Source of the DNA: Enoplolaimus lenunculus
Taxonomy: Eukaryota; Nematoda; Enoplea; Enoplida; Thoracostomopsidae
DNA: 64,000 bases
Assembly: GCA_030248215.1 (NCBI GenBank)
Contig: JASANG010000540.1
Span: 186,001-250,000 of the forward strand
Direction: 5' to 3'
Shown here: piece by piece, positions 11,726 through 22,600 of the stretch
Layout of the letters: every line of letters starts with the position of its first letter
How positions within the stretch are numbered: the first letter of the stretch is position 1
Program-made: the position numbers and the translations under genes
Notes under the pieces: model-generated
Told to the model about the DNA's origin: nothing
The model's input: only the letters and a program-made list of their open reading frames with translations
Databases searched by the model: none

Positions 11726-12831
11726 CCCATAAAAAATTAAAATCTTCGGCAGAAAATCAGCCTCCGGCTCCGGTAGAACTTTTGCCGGATGTTTCGGCTA
11801 TTTCGGTTGTTTTTGTTACAATTTTCAGAAAAGAATTTGCAAAATTTCGCAGAAAATTAGCGTGAAACCAAATAACTTTACAACATATTGCAGATATTGA
11901 CTGAAATTAACTAATTAACCATCATCTTTACAACTTAATTTCGCCTCACCTCATGCGCTGGCTCTGGCCTCGGGTCCGGGAAGGTTTTTGACCTCCGGCT
12001 TTAGCTCCGGCTCCGACATTTTTCACCTCCGGTTGTACCCTGCTATTAAGTAGGCACCTCAAACAAACAAAAACCACGTTGTTCAAATCTATCTGAAAAC
12101 CGACTTTTCAGCTGGTAGTATAAAAATGTTAAATACCGCTAGTTTGCGTTCACTTATATATCTCATGTTGGCAGTAAAGTGTGAAACCCAACTAAACGCC
12201 AGCAAAATGCCACATTTTTCCAACTTCACCGAGTTGTGAGCCAAATTTGTGCGAACCGCAGCAGGTTTTTGAAAATTAAGTTAATCATTGAACCTGAAAA
12301 TGTTAAAAATAGATGCCATGTCTGCGCGAGTTTTAGAAGTGGATATTTTTTGACGCTGCTAAAACGAGTTTAGCAACACTTTTTTGTGGTGTAAAAACGT
12401 TCATAAATTGCAATTGATTTTTACATAGTTTTTCCGGTATAGTCAAACACTACAGCGCAAATTAGCGACTACCGGTAAGTTTTCAAATTACGTCATTAGG
12501 ATAGGATTATTGACGGCTCTTGTGCACTTTGCTCAAGCCTAAGGTGATAAGGCTTATGCTTAGACGGCTAGGACACATGCATCGGCTTCAGAAGCCGTTT
12601 GCTAAACCTAAACCTAAGCGCGTTTAGGGAGTAGCGAACGAGGGTTGTATTGTGAAATGCAAACTCTCGGATACTTAACAATCATGGCTCGGGTATTCGA
12701 TTTTCGTCCTGGTTTGTAAGAACTTTTGCGTTTTCAGGTAAGTGTACATTTTTTGTTTTTTTCATTTGAAACCAGAGGTAGCACTATAAAATGACTTCGG
12801 ACTAGCGAATACTGACCGGTGTATATACTGG

Positions 12832-12930
12832 CCCGTCGCCAACTCACCTTGCTAGGAAGAGTTAAACGTTTTTCAGAAGCGGCACACCAGGATTTCCGCA
12901 GACTTTACAAGCAAGGTTGAAAATTTGGGC
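12832..12930 (-). repeat. GTAAGT-bearing MITE, cut short by another MITE
   Basis: Begins TGGCCCGTCGCCAACTCACC and runs to TTACAAGCAAGGTTGAAAAT, where a TTAGGC-family element (from 12928) takes over. Confidence 0.6.
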
Positions 12931-13072
12931 CCACTAAAGATCAGCGGCGGAGAGTTTTTGTGTGGGACTAGAATAGAGAAAGCGTAAGCTTTAGAGTTAT
13001 TTTTTGCTTGGTTTAGGCTTAGGCTTAGGGATATGCTTATAATGCTATTCTGCCTCTGTTCTTTACATTGGC
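12928..13072 (-). repeat. TTAGGC hAT-type MITE
   Basis: Starts GGGCCCACTAAAGATCAGCG, contains GGTTTAGGCTTAGGCTTAGG and ends TCTGTTCTTTACATTGGCCC. Confidence 0.75.
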
Positions 13073-13145
13073 CCCCCCTGCCTCCCCCCTGGCTACGGTT
13101 TAACTAGAAATGCACTGTGCATGATGTAAAAACAACCGTTCGTTA

Positions 13146-13393
13146 CACTATAATTTTCCAATCAATCAGCTCAGACGGTAAGTTAGTCATTTCTGAGTTA
13201 ATAAGAAGAGTAAACATCACTCTGAGTTGAGTTGATTCGCACTCTGAGTTCAGTTGATTCCATGCGAGTTAATCAATTATAATCAGAATAACTTGAATCA
13301 ACTCAAAATCATGAGTTGTGTGATAATCCTTACTCTAGACTAAAGTGATTCAAATTATTCTGAGTCAAAATCAACTCACTGAAATTTACAGTG
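13146..13393. repeat. GAGTTGA hairpin MITE, copy 2
   Basis: Starts CACTATAATTTTCCAAT after TA and ends TGAAATTTACAGTG. The interior has GAGTTGA words. Confidence 0.8.
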
Positions 13394-13563
13394 GCACAAG
13401 TTAACTCAACTATGTCTTCAACGAAAAACCCCAGCACCCTTGGAGGTAAATTGAAGAATTTATACTCAAAGCAGTAAATCGTGCACGTCCCATATACAAT
13501 CTGCCTATGAATTTAATAACCAGTTAAGAATGCGAATCCAAGTCTATTCTTAGTGCTCTATTC

Positions 13564-13736
13564 TCAGGTCCATAGTCAGGTCACCTTGATAAGGGGACTA
13601 AACATTTTCCAGGAAGGGCGTTCAAGGGTTTTTGTTGACTTACAAACAAGGTTTAAAATTTTCTAGAGGGTTAAAATTCTTTCAGGGGGCTGAGATCCCT
13701 CTGCCCCCCATGGCTGCGCTCCAGTTTATTCGCTGC
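13564..13736 (-). repeat. GTAAGT-bearing MITE, copy
   Basis: Ends GGTCCATAGTCAGGTCACC and CCCCCATGGCTGCG, with TTACAAACAAGGTTTAAAAT in the core. Confidence 0.7.
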
Positions 13737-14206
13737 AATGTTTACTAAAGTTTTATACAAGCATTAAATATTGTGTCTAGCTTAGAAATTTAGTCATTTC
13801 ACTTGAGTAAACAAAAATTTTCTAAATTTCTTCCCAGTGCAAACTAAATGTGCTCTTTCATTCAACGCGAGAAACGTTCGAAGTTCGTTCGAAGCTTAAT
13901 AGGAAGTTGGGAATAGAGTTACATTTTTCAACGGAAATGTATTGGGGTTGAATTCGAATAATTTTAAATCCTGCCAGGGCTATCACGAGCTGGTTTTCAA
14001 AATGACATACTGATAGTATTTATAAGAAATTTTGTGGTACCGTTGACAAAATTATTGTGAACAGAGCTTGCACATGCAAATGTTTACAGCCCCATAAAGG
14101 TAAACTGACTTTGACCTCCAGCGACGGATCTGGAATTTCGTGGCACAAAAGCGATCTAAGGTTGGATACATTTTGCATATTTGTGCCTAACAGGGTACAA
14201 GAATTT

Positions 14207-14360
14207 TGGTCCATGTATAGAACAGGGCGGAATCGTTCTCCGGCGGCGCTGTAATAGAGTCACATTAAGCTTTAAACTATCTTTTTTGCTTATGCTTAGA
14301 CATACGCTTAGGCTTAGGAATATGCTTATACTACTGTTCATGCCCTGTTCCGTACATGGG
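14207..14360 (-). repeat. TTAGGC hAT-type MITE
   Basis: Starts GGTCCATGTATAGAACAGGG and ends GCCCTGTTCCGTACATGGGT. Short frames on both strands here come from the repeat. Confidence 0.75.
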
Positions 14361-14703
14361 TCAGAAAGTTCATAGGCATTTGTTTTTTATACATAAGCTT
14401 GTTGAAAGAGCAAAGTGTGCAAAAAGTTAAACGATATTTTTGTAATACATATCAAATTTTATTTTGCCTGGGTAGGTGAGGTATCGATCCCAAGATTTTG
14501 CCCCAAAGTTTGTTCTTGTTGGGCGTCATAAACAACTCCGTTTGCAAACAGGCGATAGGTGCTGCACACATTTGAGAATATAATAGTATCATTAAAACTT
14601 TTAGCAACGCTTTTTGGTACATCAAAATTAACATTCTCAATAACGAAATCATCGTTTGCTGATTGCAAGATTGCGATATCGCTTTGTCTTTTTGACCGCA
14701 GCG

Positions 14704-14898
14704 GCAATGCATAGAACAGGGCCGTAACAGTAGTATAAGCATATTCCTAAACCTGGCGTACGTCTAAGCGTAAAAATAATCTTATACTTAAGTCTAGCAT
14801 AAAGCCTTTTAAAATTTAGCTGAAAGCGTATTCTTATTTTATTACAGTCTCGCAGAAAACACAGAAACCACTTTCTCGCCTGATTTTTTTACATGTCC
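14704..14898 (+). repeat. TTAGGC hAT-type MITE
   Basis: Starts GCAATGCATAGAACAGGGCC, contains AAGCATATTCCTAAACC and ends CTGATTTTTTTACATGTCC. Confidence 0.7.
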
Positions 14899-15227
14899 TG
14901 CAAGCGGAAAACAAAAGTATTTTCACAAAAAAGGCAAAAATTTGCAGTAAACTGGTGCAATTCCCAAGAAGCAAACAGCTGCACGTCCAGTCAAACGCCC
15001 CAAACAGTCGATAGGTTTCGACTGTACGGCCGCTGTTTTAGGTTTACCGTTGCACCAGATATGCTGTTCAACTTTATTTGTTGAGATGGTTGCTCTCATT
15101 AAGCATTCGGTCAAATTTAACAAAAGATAAACAAAGTGAAGCTGGCACAGACCAGCAAACGGGTCATTATTATAATTGCAATGCAACATCATGTACTGCT
15201 AGAGCTATGGCCAAGTGATATATACAA

Positions 15228-15230
<3 letters not shown>

Positions 15231-15286
<56 letters not shown>

Positions 15287-15312
15287 TATGTATATATGTA
15301 TGTATGTATATT
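15231..15312. repeat. (TA)n / (TATG)n microsatellite
   Basis: Continuous TA repeat from about 15233, passing into TATATG and TATG units before 15312. Confidence 0.95.
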
Positions 15313-15323
15313 CTTTCAAAATA

Positions 15324-15420
15324 TAAAAAGGGACCATGTAAAGATCAGGGTCGCAAGGTTTTTCTCCGGGACTGCAATGGGGTAAGTTTAAGCTTTAGAC
15401 TTATTTTTTGCTTAGGCTTA
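15324..15420 (-). repeat. TTAGGC hAT-type MITE, 5' part only
   Basis: Has the good end GGACCATGTAAAGATCAGGG and TTTAGACTTATTTTTTGC but breaks off in the TTAGGC core. Confidence 0.6.
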
Positions 15421-15609
15421 AACTACAACCTACTGGAGTTTGCGAACAAGCGTAACGAGCGAGTGAAAACATTTTTTTGGGCTCAATAAATTATACAGTC
15501 ACTAAAATTGCCTATTTTTTCTTTCTTAATTCTTCAACAATTTCGCTGATACATACCAGCCCTCCTGATTGTTTTGCAAGGTAATCCCTTATTTCACCAA
15601 CACTTCTGT

Positions 15610-15752
15610 GGCCAACTAAGGTATAAACAACACTGTTACAAGCATATTTTTAGCCTAAGCCTAAGTAAAGATTAGTCTAAAGCCTAAGCTTTACACTATT
15701 GCAGTCCCGCAAAAAAACGTTCCGCCTCTGATCTTTACATATGTCCTGTTCT
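15610..15752 (+). repeat. TTAGGC hAT-type MITE, diverged
   Basis: Contains AAGCATATTTTTAGCCTAAG and ends GTTCCGCCTCTGATCTTTAC. Confidence 0.6.
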
Positions 15753-16507
15753 GATATGTTGGCAGCGCCCTAGTTATATTGTTTATTTACCATTCGTGTT
15801 TACCAATTTCTGGTTCATCTCCTACGCGCACCTTGAGGCTATTTACATTATTGGCAACTTTTGAGTCTGGTAAAGTGGCTTCAGTCACGCCATTTGGAAC
15901 TACGTGCCAAAATTTAGGTGTTTGACCGAACTTTACCTCAAAGGCAACACGCAGTTTTGTATCACAAATTTAAACGCTGAAGTATATTTCCGCTTGAAAA
16001 TTTGTTGACAATTTTTGAACCAAAACAGTATTTGATTTTGATGATTTGAGAAAAAATAATTAATTCCTCCATTGTACAAGGGCTTATAAACTCCTTGTGT
16101 ATGAGTTAGGATTGCGCCATAGATTACTGCTCCAGACGCAGCCGCGCGCCGCCGTAATCGGTTTACGTTGAGGCAATTTATAATGAAAAATTGTACTGTG
16201 CCACCCGACGGGCGCAACCCTAAGAATCATATTGCTTGACGGACAGGTTTCAGTCCGTTATTTAAAATGAACTTAATGTCAATGGTACGGTTATTAAGTT
16301 CTACTACGTCTTGTTTCTGCTTAAGGCAAGCATGATTTGCGAGTTTAGTAGAAGCGGGCAGGACAAACTTGAACAAAATTCAAATATCACAGACAATAAA
16401 ACGACTTTAATCTCACGTGTATAATTTTGGTAGCTTATAAAGCCACGCATTCTACTCACAGCCACTGCCTTATTGTTTGTCTCTATGAAACTTTCAAATT
16501 TGTGGAC

Positions 16508-16695
16508 GTGTAAAAGATCAGGGGCAGAACGTTTTTCTGCGGCGAGTGCCATGGAGTAAGCTTAAGCTTTGGAATTATTTTGTTGCTTAGGTGTGGGCTT
16601 AGGTTTAGGTATAAAGCTCATTTTTATGCCTTAGGCTTAGACTTCGAAATATGCGTAGATATATTACTGTTACAGCCCTGTTCTATACATTGGCC
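16508..16695 (-). repeat. TTAGGC hAT-type MITE
   Basis: Starts GTAAAAGATCAGGGGCAGAA and ends GCCCTGTTCTATACATTGGC. Confidence 0.75.
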
Positions 16696-17013
16696 CAATT
16701 TTCCAACAAATGGTATTAGAATTTAACCTCAAGATATAGTTAAGTAAACAACATTATCTTTGAAATATCGAATTTAAGTTTGGTTTGAAACAGAGTTGTA
16801 ATTTGTGATTTAATTCAGTCGAAATTGGAACAGAAACTAAAGTTGAAAATGCGTAAATATGGTACAACGGTTTATTATTGAAACCATAGCTACATTTCAA
16901 AAATTCAAAATCTGACGGTATTTCATTTGAGTTTAAGGCAGTAATAGCAGATGAGGTAAAAGGGGTTTAAGGAACCGCTCCACTGCAATAGTTTACACTT
17001 GATCACATTTTTA

Positions 17014-17408
17014 CCTACTGTAGTGACCTGATTAAGAAGAGGGGCTGATATTTATTTGGCATCGCTGAGGATACCCCCTTTGTTATTCGATTACGGACTG
17101 TTATTTATTTTTAACCTGGCCTCCACTGCCCTTTGTTACTGGTGTATATCCAGTATCGCAACTATCTATTGAATTAACGTTTATTTGTCTTTTATCAAAA
17201 GCTTGAGCGATAATGCAAGGTTATAGGTAGGCATTTACTTTCAATGGCCCTGGAGTCATTTATGCACTACAATTAGGGAAATTGACATTTATGGACTCTA
17301 ATTAAAGTTTAGGGACTCTATCCGCTTACGGACTCTTATTAGGGATACGGACTCCTATTGATTAGGACTCAAAATGGGGACGCCCCTCTTATTCGAGTCG
17401 CTACAGTA
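17014..17408. repeat. TACTGTAGTGACC MITE, best copy
   Basis: Inverted ends: TACTGTAGTGACCTGATTAA with following GAAGAGGGGC, and GCCCCTCTTATTCGAGTCGC with following TACAGTA. The interior holds CGCTTACGGACTC. The length of about 395 bp is the longest of the three copies. Confidence 0.75.
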
Positions 17409-17534
17409 AGCAGTGTTGTTTGGTTTTATATAATAATCTCTATTCATTCTTAGATTGCATCATTCCTTAATAATAATAATATTTAGTTTAAATTTTTAGT
17501 ACCGTTTATTCTATAGCTGTGCTAATTTTTTAGC

Positions 17535-17628
17535 GGAAAATTATAACGTCGGACCTTAACATTTTATCACAAAAAATGTTCTGACGGAGTGGTGTACGCC
17601 TTTCGTTCTGGATCCGTCAGTGGTGGCA
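17535..17628. repeat. CAGTGACGGATCC hAT-like element fragment
   Basis: Ends TTCTGGATCCGTCAGTGG after a GACGGAGTGGTGTACGCC block, as in other copies of this family. Confidence 0.5.
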
Positions 17629-17764
17629 TATTTAAGATTATGAGAACGTGAAACATTCAAAAAATTCCAAAATCGGACCATTTTTAAGAAGCAACGAAAA
17701 CGGCCAAATTTTTAGGTATACAGGAATATTTTTGGTAAATTAGAGATTATTTTGAAAAAGTCGG

Positions 17765-17910
17765 CCAATGGAAAGATCAGTGGAGGAACGTTTTTCTGTG
17801 GGAATGAAAAAGAGCAAGCTTAAGCTTCAGTCTAATTTTTGCTTAGGCTTGGCTTAGGCTTTGTTGCATGTTTTTGCTACTGTTCAGCCCTTGTTCTGTA
17901 CATTGGCTGA
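17765..17910 (-). repeat. TTAGGC hAT-type MITE
   Basis: Starts GGCCAATGGAAAGATCAGTG and ends CTTGTTCTGTACATTGGC. Confidence 0.75.
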
Positions 17911-18007
17911 AAATTCTAGATCAAGTGTTCGCTGCGATACTTGAAACTTAAATACACTTTAATAATTTTTAATATAAACAACTGTGCTAAGCACCAACTC
18001 GCTACAA

Positions 18008-18188
18008 GCAGTTTACTGGCCCAGTAGTTAGCTCACAGTTGCTAGGGGAGGCTAACAAATTTTCAAGAGAAGCAAACAAGAGTATTCGTTGACTTACAAG
18101 CAAGGTTGACAATTTTTCCCGAAAACGGCCAAATTTTTTTCAGGTGGAACTGAGAGCCCCCTGCCCCCCCAATGGCTACGGGTCCAAA
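18008..18188 (-). repeat. GTAAGT-bearing MITE, copy
   Basis: Starts TGGCCCAGTAGTTAGCTCAC and ends CCCAATGGCTACGGGTCC, with CTTACAAGCAAGGTTGACAA in the core. Confidence 0.75.
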
Positions 18189-18474
18189 TATTTAGCAGTT
18201 TGTTTGTCATTGTTCATCTTTTAGCTTAAAAGAATTAGCACAATTTGAATCGAAACACAAAGCGAATATTTGTCGCAAATATTTTAACGCGTTGCAAACT
18301 GTCTGTCACAGACGTTGGGTAAACATTGAACTTTAAAATCACACTGGATATAAACTCAAATTATTTACTAATGAAGCGGTTATTTGTTCGGTCGTATGCG
18401 GTTTTATGGAATTGTTAGCACCGGTATTTTCAAACTATGCAGTTAAATAGAATTTCAGTATAATAATCATGGCG

Positions 18475-18543
18475 CATGCAAAGATCGGCTTATGCTTTTG
18501 AATACGATTATAATGCTGTTCCGCTCCTGTTCTTTGCATTGGC
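18475..18543 (-). repeat. TTAGGC hAT-type MITE, internally deleted
   Basis: Both ends (GCATGCAAAGATCGG and CCTGTTCTTTGCATTGGCC) are joined by only about 30 bp. Confidence 0.6.
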
Positions 18544-18567
18544 CATGATCATCGTAGTTTAGGTTTT

Positions 18568-18750
18568 GCCACGGGTCCGTAGCAAAGCGAGGGGGGCATT
18601 GGAGCGCTCAGCGCCCCTTGGAAAAATTTTAGCCCCTTAGAAATGATCCAACCTTGTCTATAAGTCAAGAAAACCTTTGTGTACTCCTCCTGAAACATTT
18701 TTAGCCCCCTCTTAGCAAGGTGAGCTGACTGCCGGCCTGTTTTACGCGAA
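18568..18750 (+). repeat. GTAAGT-bearing MITE, copy
   Basis: Starts CACGGGTCCGTAGCAAAGCG, contains CCAACCTTGTCTATAAGTC and ends CAAGGTGAGCTGACTGCCGG. Confidence 0.75.
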
Positions 18751-18896
18751 CAAATTGGTTGGTTATACATGAAATTAGGGGGTTGTTAGAATTTTTCTTT
18801 TGTCAAGACCCCACTATATCGAAATCTGCGTACGGTTACGCAACTCTGTTCAACTTTTCAAACCAATGTAAACCAAACACAAATTACTAATTGCGG

Positions 18897-19044
18897 CCAA
18901 TGTAAAGAACACGGACGAAACAGTAAGCATGTGTCTAAAACTTAGCCTCAGCCTAAAGCCAAGCAAAAAAAATTTGTATAAAGCTTAAGCTTACTCTATT
19001 CTAGTTCCACAGAAAACGTTCCGTTCCTGATCTTTTCATCTCCC
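18897..19044 (+). repeat. TTAGGC hAT-type MITE
   Basis: Starts GGCCAATGTAAAGAACACGG and ends TTCCGTTCCTGATCTTTTCA. Confidence 0.75.
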
Positions 19045-19202
19045 TTAATATTATAGTTAGGTTTAATTGTATTAATCAAACATTTTCTGTGTCAACTCCT
19101 GTATCTTATTGTTTTACTGAAGCCAGCTGTACGCTGTTGCTGAGAATACATCTTAGATCTTGGTGTGATTGTCGGTAATTTTTCCGAGTACGTATGCGGA
19201 CC

Positions 19203-19386
19203 TGTAGCCAAGACGGGACCAGAGGGGGGCTAAGCACCTCCTGGAAGCATTTTGGCCCATTTAGAAAATTTTCCACCTTGCTCGTAAGTCAACGAAAACC
19301 ATTGTATGCCCCTCTTGAAAACTTCTTAGCTCTCTTGAAAACTTTTTAGCATCTCTACCAAGGTGAGATGGCTACAGGCCTATGCT
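19203..19386 (+). repeat. GTAAGT-bearing MITE immediately before dystroglycan
   Basis: Starts TGTAGCCAAGACGGGACC, contains CCACCTTGCTCGTAAGTCAA and ends GAGATGGCTACAGGCC. It lies 60 bp upstream of the chosen start codon, so an in-frame ATG at 19382 falls in repeat sequence. Confidence 0.75.
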
Positions 19387-19444
19387 CGGACAATCTATCC
19401 CCAGCGCTAGTCGATATATAATTTTACTGCTTTCAGAACATAAA

Positions 19445-19669
19445 ATGATCTCATTGAAATTAGTCGTTAGCATAGTAATTAATGCGCTATTGATCCCAAA
19501 TATTCAATCCAAATCCAACGATGATCAATCCGAACCACAGCCAAATCCATGTGACACTAAAGAACCGGAAGTTCAATGGGGAGTTCCGGATGTCGCTGCT
19601 GAGTCCGGCAAAGTGTTTACGTATCAAATACCTGCGGATGCGTTTTGTGGTTACATCAAAGAGTATAAG
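19445..19669 (+). CDS. DAG1: Dystroglycan exon 1 (signal peptide, start of CADG domain)
   Basis: 75 codons ending IKEYK, then donor AAG|GTAATT, phase 0. The leader MISLKLVVSIVINALLIP is typical of a signal peptide. Confidence 0.88.
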
Positions 19670-22600
19670 GTAATTAATTCAGGATTTGAAGTTTCCAGAT
19701 GGCTTTCAGCTAAGATTAGTGTACTTTTAGGTGGTGTATCCGGCTGCGAGCGGTCACATAATCCTTGCTTGCGTAAATACTTTCAAAAATGATAGAATTT
19801 CCGCATTTAAAGTCAATATGTATTACATTTCACTCAAAATTGTTTTGTGAAATATATTAACGAATGAGGTTTAGTGTTAAAGTTAGATATTATGCTATTA
19901 AGAATACCGATTGCGCCCGTGGTTTACACCCGCATAAAGCCGGACGCCGGCGTGTGGCAGGGTAAAAATTTGTTTATCCAAAATTGTCGTACGCAATGAA
20001 ATAGATTTTGCGTACGATTTGGTTCGCAACGTATAGCGGCGCCCGGCGGCGTGCGGTGACGTCCCAGGTCGCCCAACAGTAAAGTATAGTGAAACCCTTA
20101 TGCAACTTTTTATCATCGATTTGGATTCACTAAAACTAACAAAACAAAGGTAAAACCCGTAGCCATCTCATCTGGCTACACAATAAATTCCAATGAGTTG
20201 ATTAATCAATTCAGCTAGCGAGTTGGTTATTTCTGAATTAATATCAGTAAACATTAACTCACTCTCAGTTGTGTTAATTCTCACCGTGAGTTGAGTTGAC
20301 TCTGGATGAGTTGATTAATTAACTCAGAATGAATTGAATCAACTCAAAATTCTGAGTTCTGATAGTCCTAACTCAGACTGAGTGATTCAACTCATTCTGA
20401 GTTAAAATCTACTCACTGAAATTTACAGTGTAGGTGGGGCTGCACATTTTTTAGGAAGGGCATACAAGAGTTTCCGACGACTTACAAGCAAGGTTAACAT
20501 TTTTCTAGGGGTTAAAATTCTTTCCGGGGTGTGAACCACCCCTGGGCTGCCTTGTAGTTTCGGACCCGCAAAGGTAGCTTTTATATTCTACAAACTGAGT
20601 TGAGTAGTAATGATTAGAGTTGCATCGATATATCAGTTACGGCCAATGTAAAGAATATGGGAGGAACAGTATTATAAGCATATTCCTAAGCCTAAGCCTA
20701 GGCCTAAGTGTTAGCCTAAGGGTAAGAATGAGCATATCCCTAAGCCTAAGCCTAAGCGTAAACCTAAGAAAAGCAAAAAATAGTCTAAAGCTTAAGCTTA
20801 CTCCACCAGATAATTGTTCCGCTCTTTATCTTTACATGGGCCTCAGTTGCGCTATAGGTTGCGGTAAAATCAAAAGTCAGTTTAAACTTTAGACTAATTT
20901 TTTGCTTAGGCTTAGGCTTAGGAATAAGCTTATGCTACTGTTCCGGCCCTGTTCTATACATTGGCCAAATAAGTTATAGGTACATTTGACACTGTTTGCC
21001 TAAACACTTTAGCTCAAAGACGCAACCGGTGATTCGCTTCCTGATTGGTTAATGTTCAATAAGACTTCGTCGCTTTTGATTGGCGTCCCACTCGACGCTG
21101 ACATTGGCCCGTTGTATGTAATGGTGACTGCAGTTGGTGCAAACGTTAACGCAACACATGCTCCAATTGCAACTGACATTTTTACTATTCACGTACGAGA
21201 AAGCAATCCTGCTAAATCAGTTGTCATAGGTATGCACCATTTCAGGCTAAAATCAGTGCAGGCGGAAGCGCCCCCTTAACTTCCCATTAGGGTTCGACCC
21301 TTGAGGGTCTCATTTAGAAAAGCTAACAAACTTTTTGCGAACCGCGAAGTTATAGAGCAGTGAACCATTCTATTGGGCTCCCCTCGGACCCGTATTGGGG
21401 GCGGCTACCTTAACGCTGGTCCTGGCTAACATTTCTGTAAGTTAAGAGTAATAACTCGTTGGTTAATTGGCGTCAACTGGTAGTTAATGGATACTAAAAT
21501 GAACACAATAAGTAATCAAAATACCAGAAAGGAAAACGGATATTAAAGTATAAAAGTTTAAAAATGCTTTATGTGTGTACCTCTACATTTGAGGCATGGA
21601 AATATTCACAGGGCTTTCTAAAATTAAAAAAAATAGATTTAAAGAGTTTGAAAATCTTAGGATGATTTTTGAAATTTTTATTTGAAATGAAACATTTGTA
21701 GCATATCTGTATTGAAAACCTGAATAGTTTTGAGTGATTTACAACTAACTATGAGTATAACAAAATAGGTAGTGAAAAAACTGTTTTTCACTACTAAAAT
21801 GTAACAGATTTTCCGGTCTTTCTATAATTCCGGCTGCACCATGCGAGGTAGTAATTTTATCGCCAAACCACACTTTAGTGGTTTGTATATCTGGCCAAGG
21901 CTCGTTTCTGTGTGTAGGTATGTCAGAATTTAAAAATTTTAGTCTCTCAAAGCTTAACTGGCTTGTTTCTTATGGATTAATGTTAGTTTCGGTTCTTGCT
22001 TATTTCCACCGCGTTTAGATTATAACCATCTGTTATTAGTGTGGGCTCTGGCATTTGGCACAGGTACCTAAACTTTTTTCTACGCCTAACTCTTGGGGAA
22101 ATGTGCATGAAAAAGCCTAACTTCTTTAACAATTCTTGCGGTTGATCTTCAAAATACTTTAAATTCAAAAAATCAAATACTTCGGCAAAAATTTTGACAT
22201 TTGTTTTTATCTGAAAAATTAAGTATTTACTTAAATCGGCGATATAAGCAAATAAATGTTTATGCCAAACGTAGATACTTAAGTACAATTTCAGAAATCC
22301 AGCCAATATTGAACGATTTCTGTTAAAGTCAACTTTTTTTTCAGAAAATACCTCATGTTTAGCATCATCCAACCCAACAGTATACATCTCCGTTGTGTTC
22401 AATCAAACATTACGTTCAACGGGTTCTTCTACCCGAGTTCGAATATTGAACACAATAGCAGATATCATTAAAATCAAAGTTGGCTACCTCGAAATCACAT
22501 CTTTGGATACTACTAGAAAGTTAGCAGGCGCTAATACCATTCAAAGTGGACCGTTTAACAATGAACCTAGAAAATCAAACGCCCTGAGCATGGACCAAAT

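Larger units (their letters stand above)
5371..19200. other. Repeat-filled spacer between gene 1 and dystroglycan
   Basis: No exon chain with consistent splice sites was found on either strand. Short open frames at 9300-9572, 11303-11725 and 15933-16217 are unsupported. The stretch is a mosaic of MITEs (listed separately), microsatellite and unassigned AT-rich sequence. The blocks 6390-7120, 9240-10120 and 11730-12830 hold nothing further I can name, except CTCCGGCTCCGG-type repeat scraps near 8550, 11770 and 12000. Confidence 0.6.

Noticed and set aside
14452-14742. Minus-strand open frames of 82-96 codons
   Set aside because: They run into a TTAGGC MITE and no splice sites or second exon support them.
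19382-19444. Earlier in-frame ATG for dystroglycan
   Set aside because: It sits at the edge of a MITE and would bury the signal peptide behind 21 extra residues.
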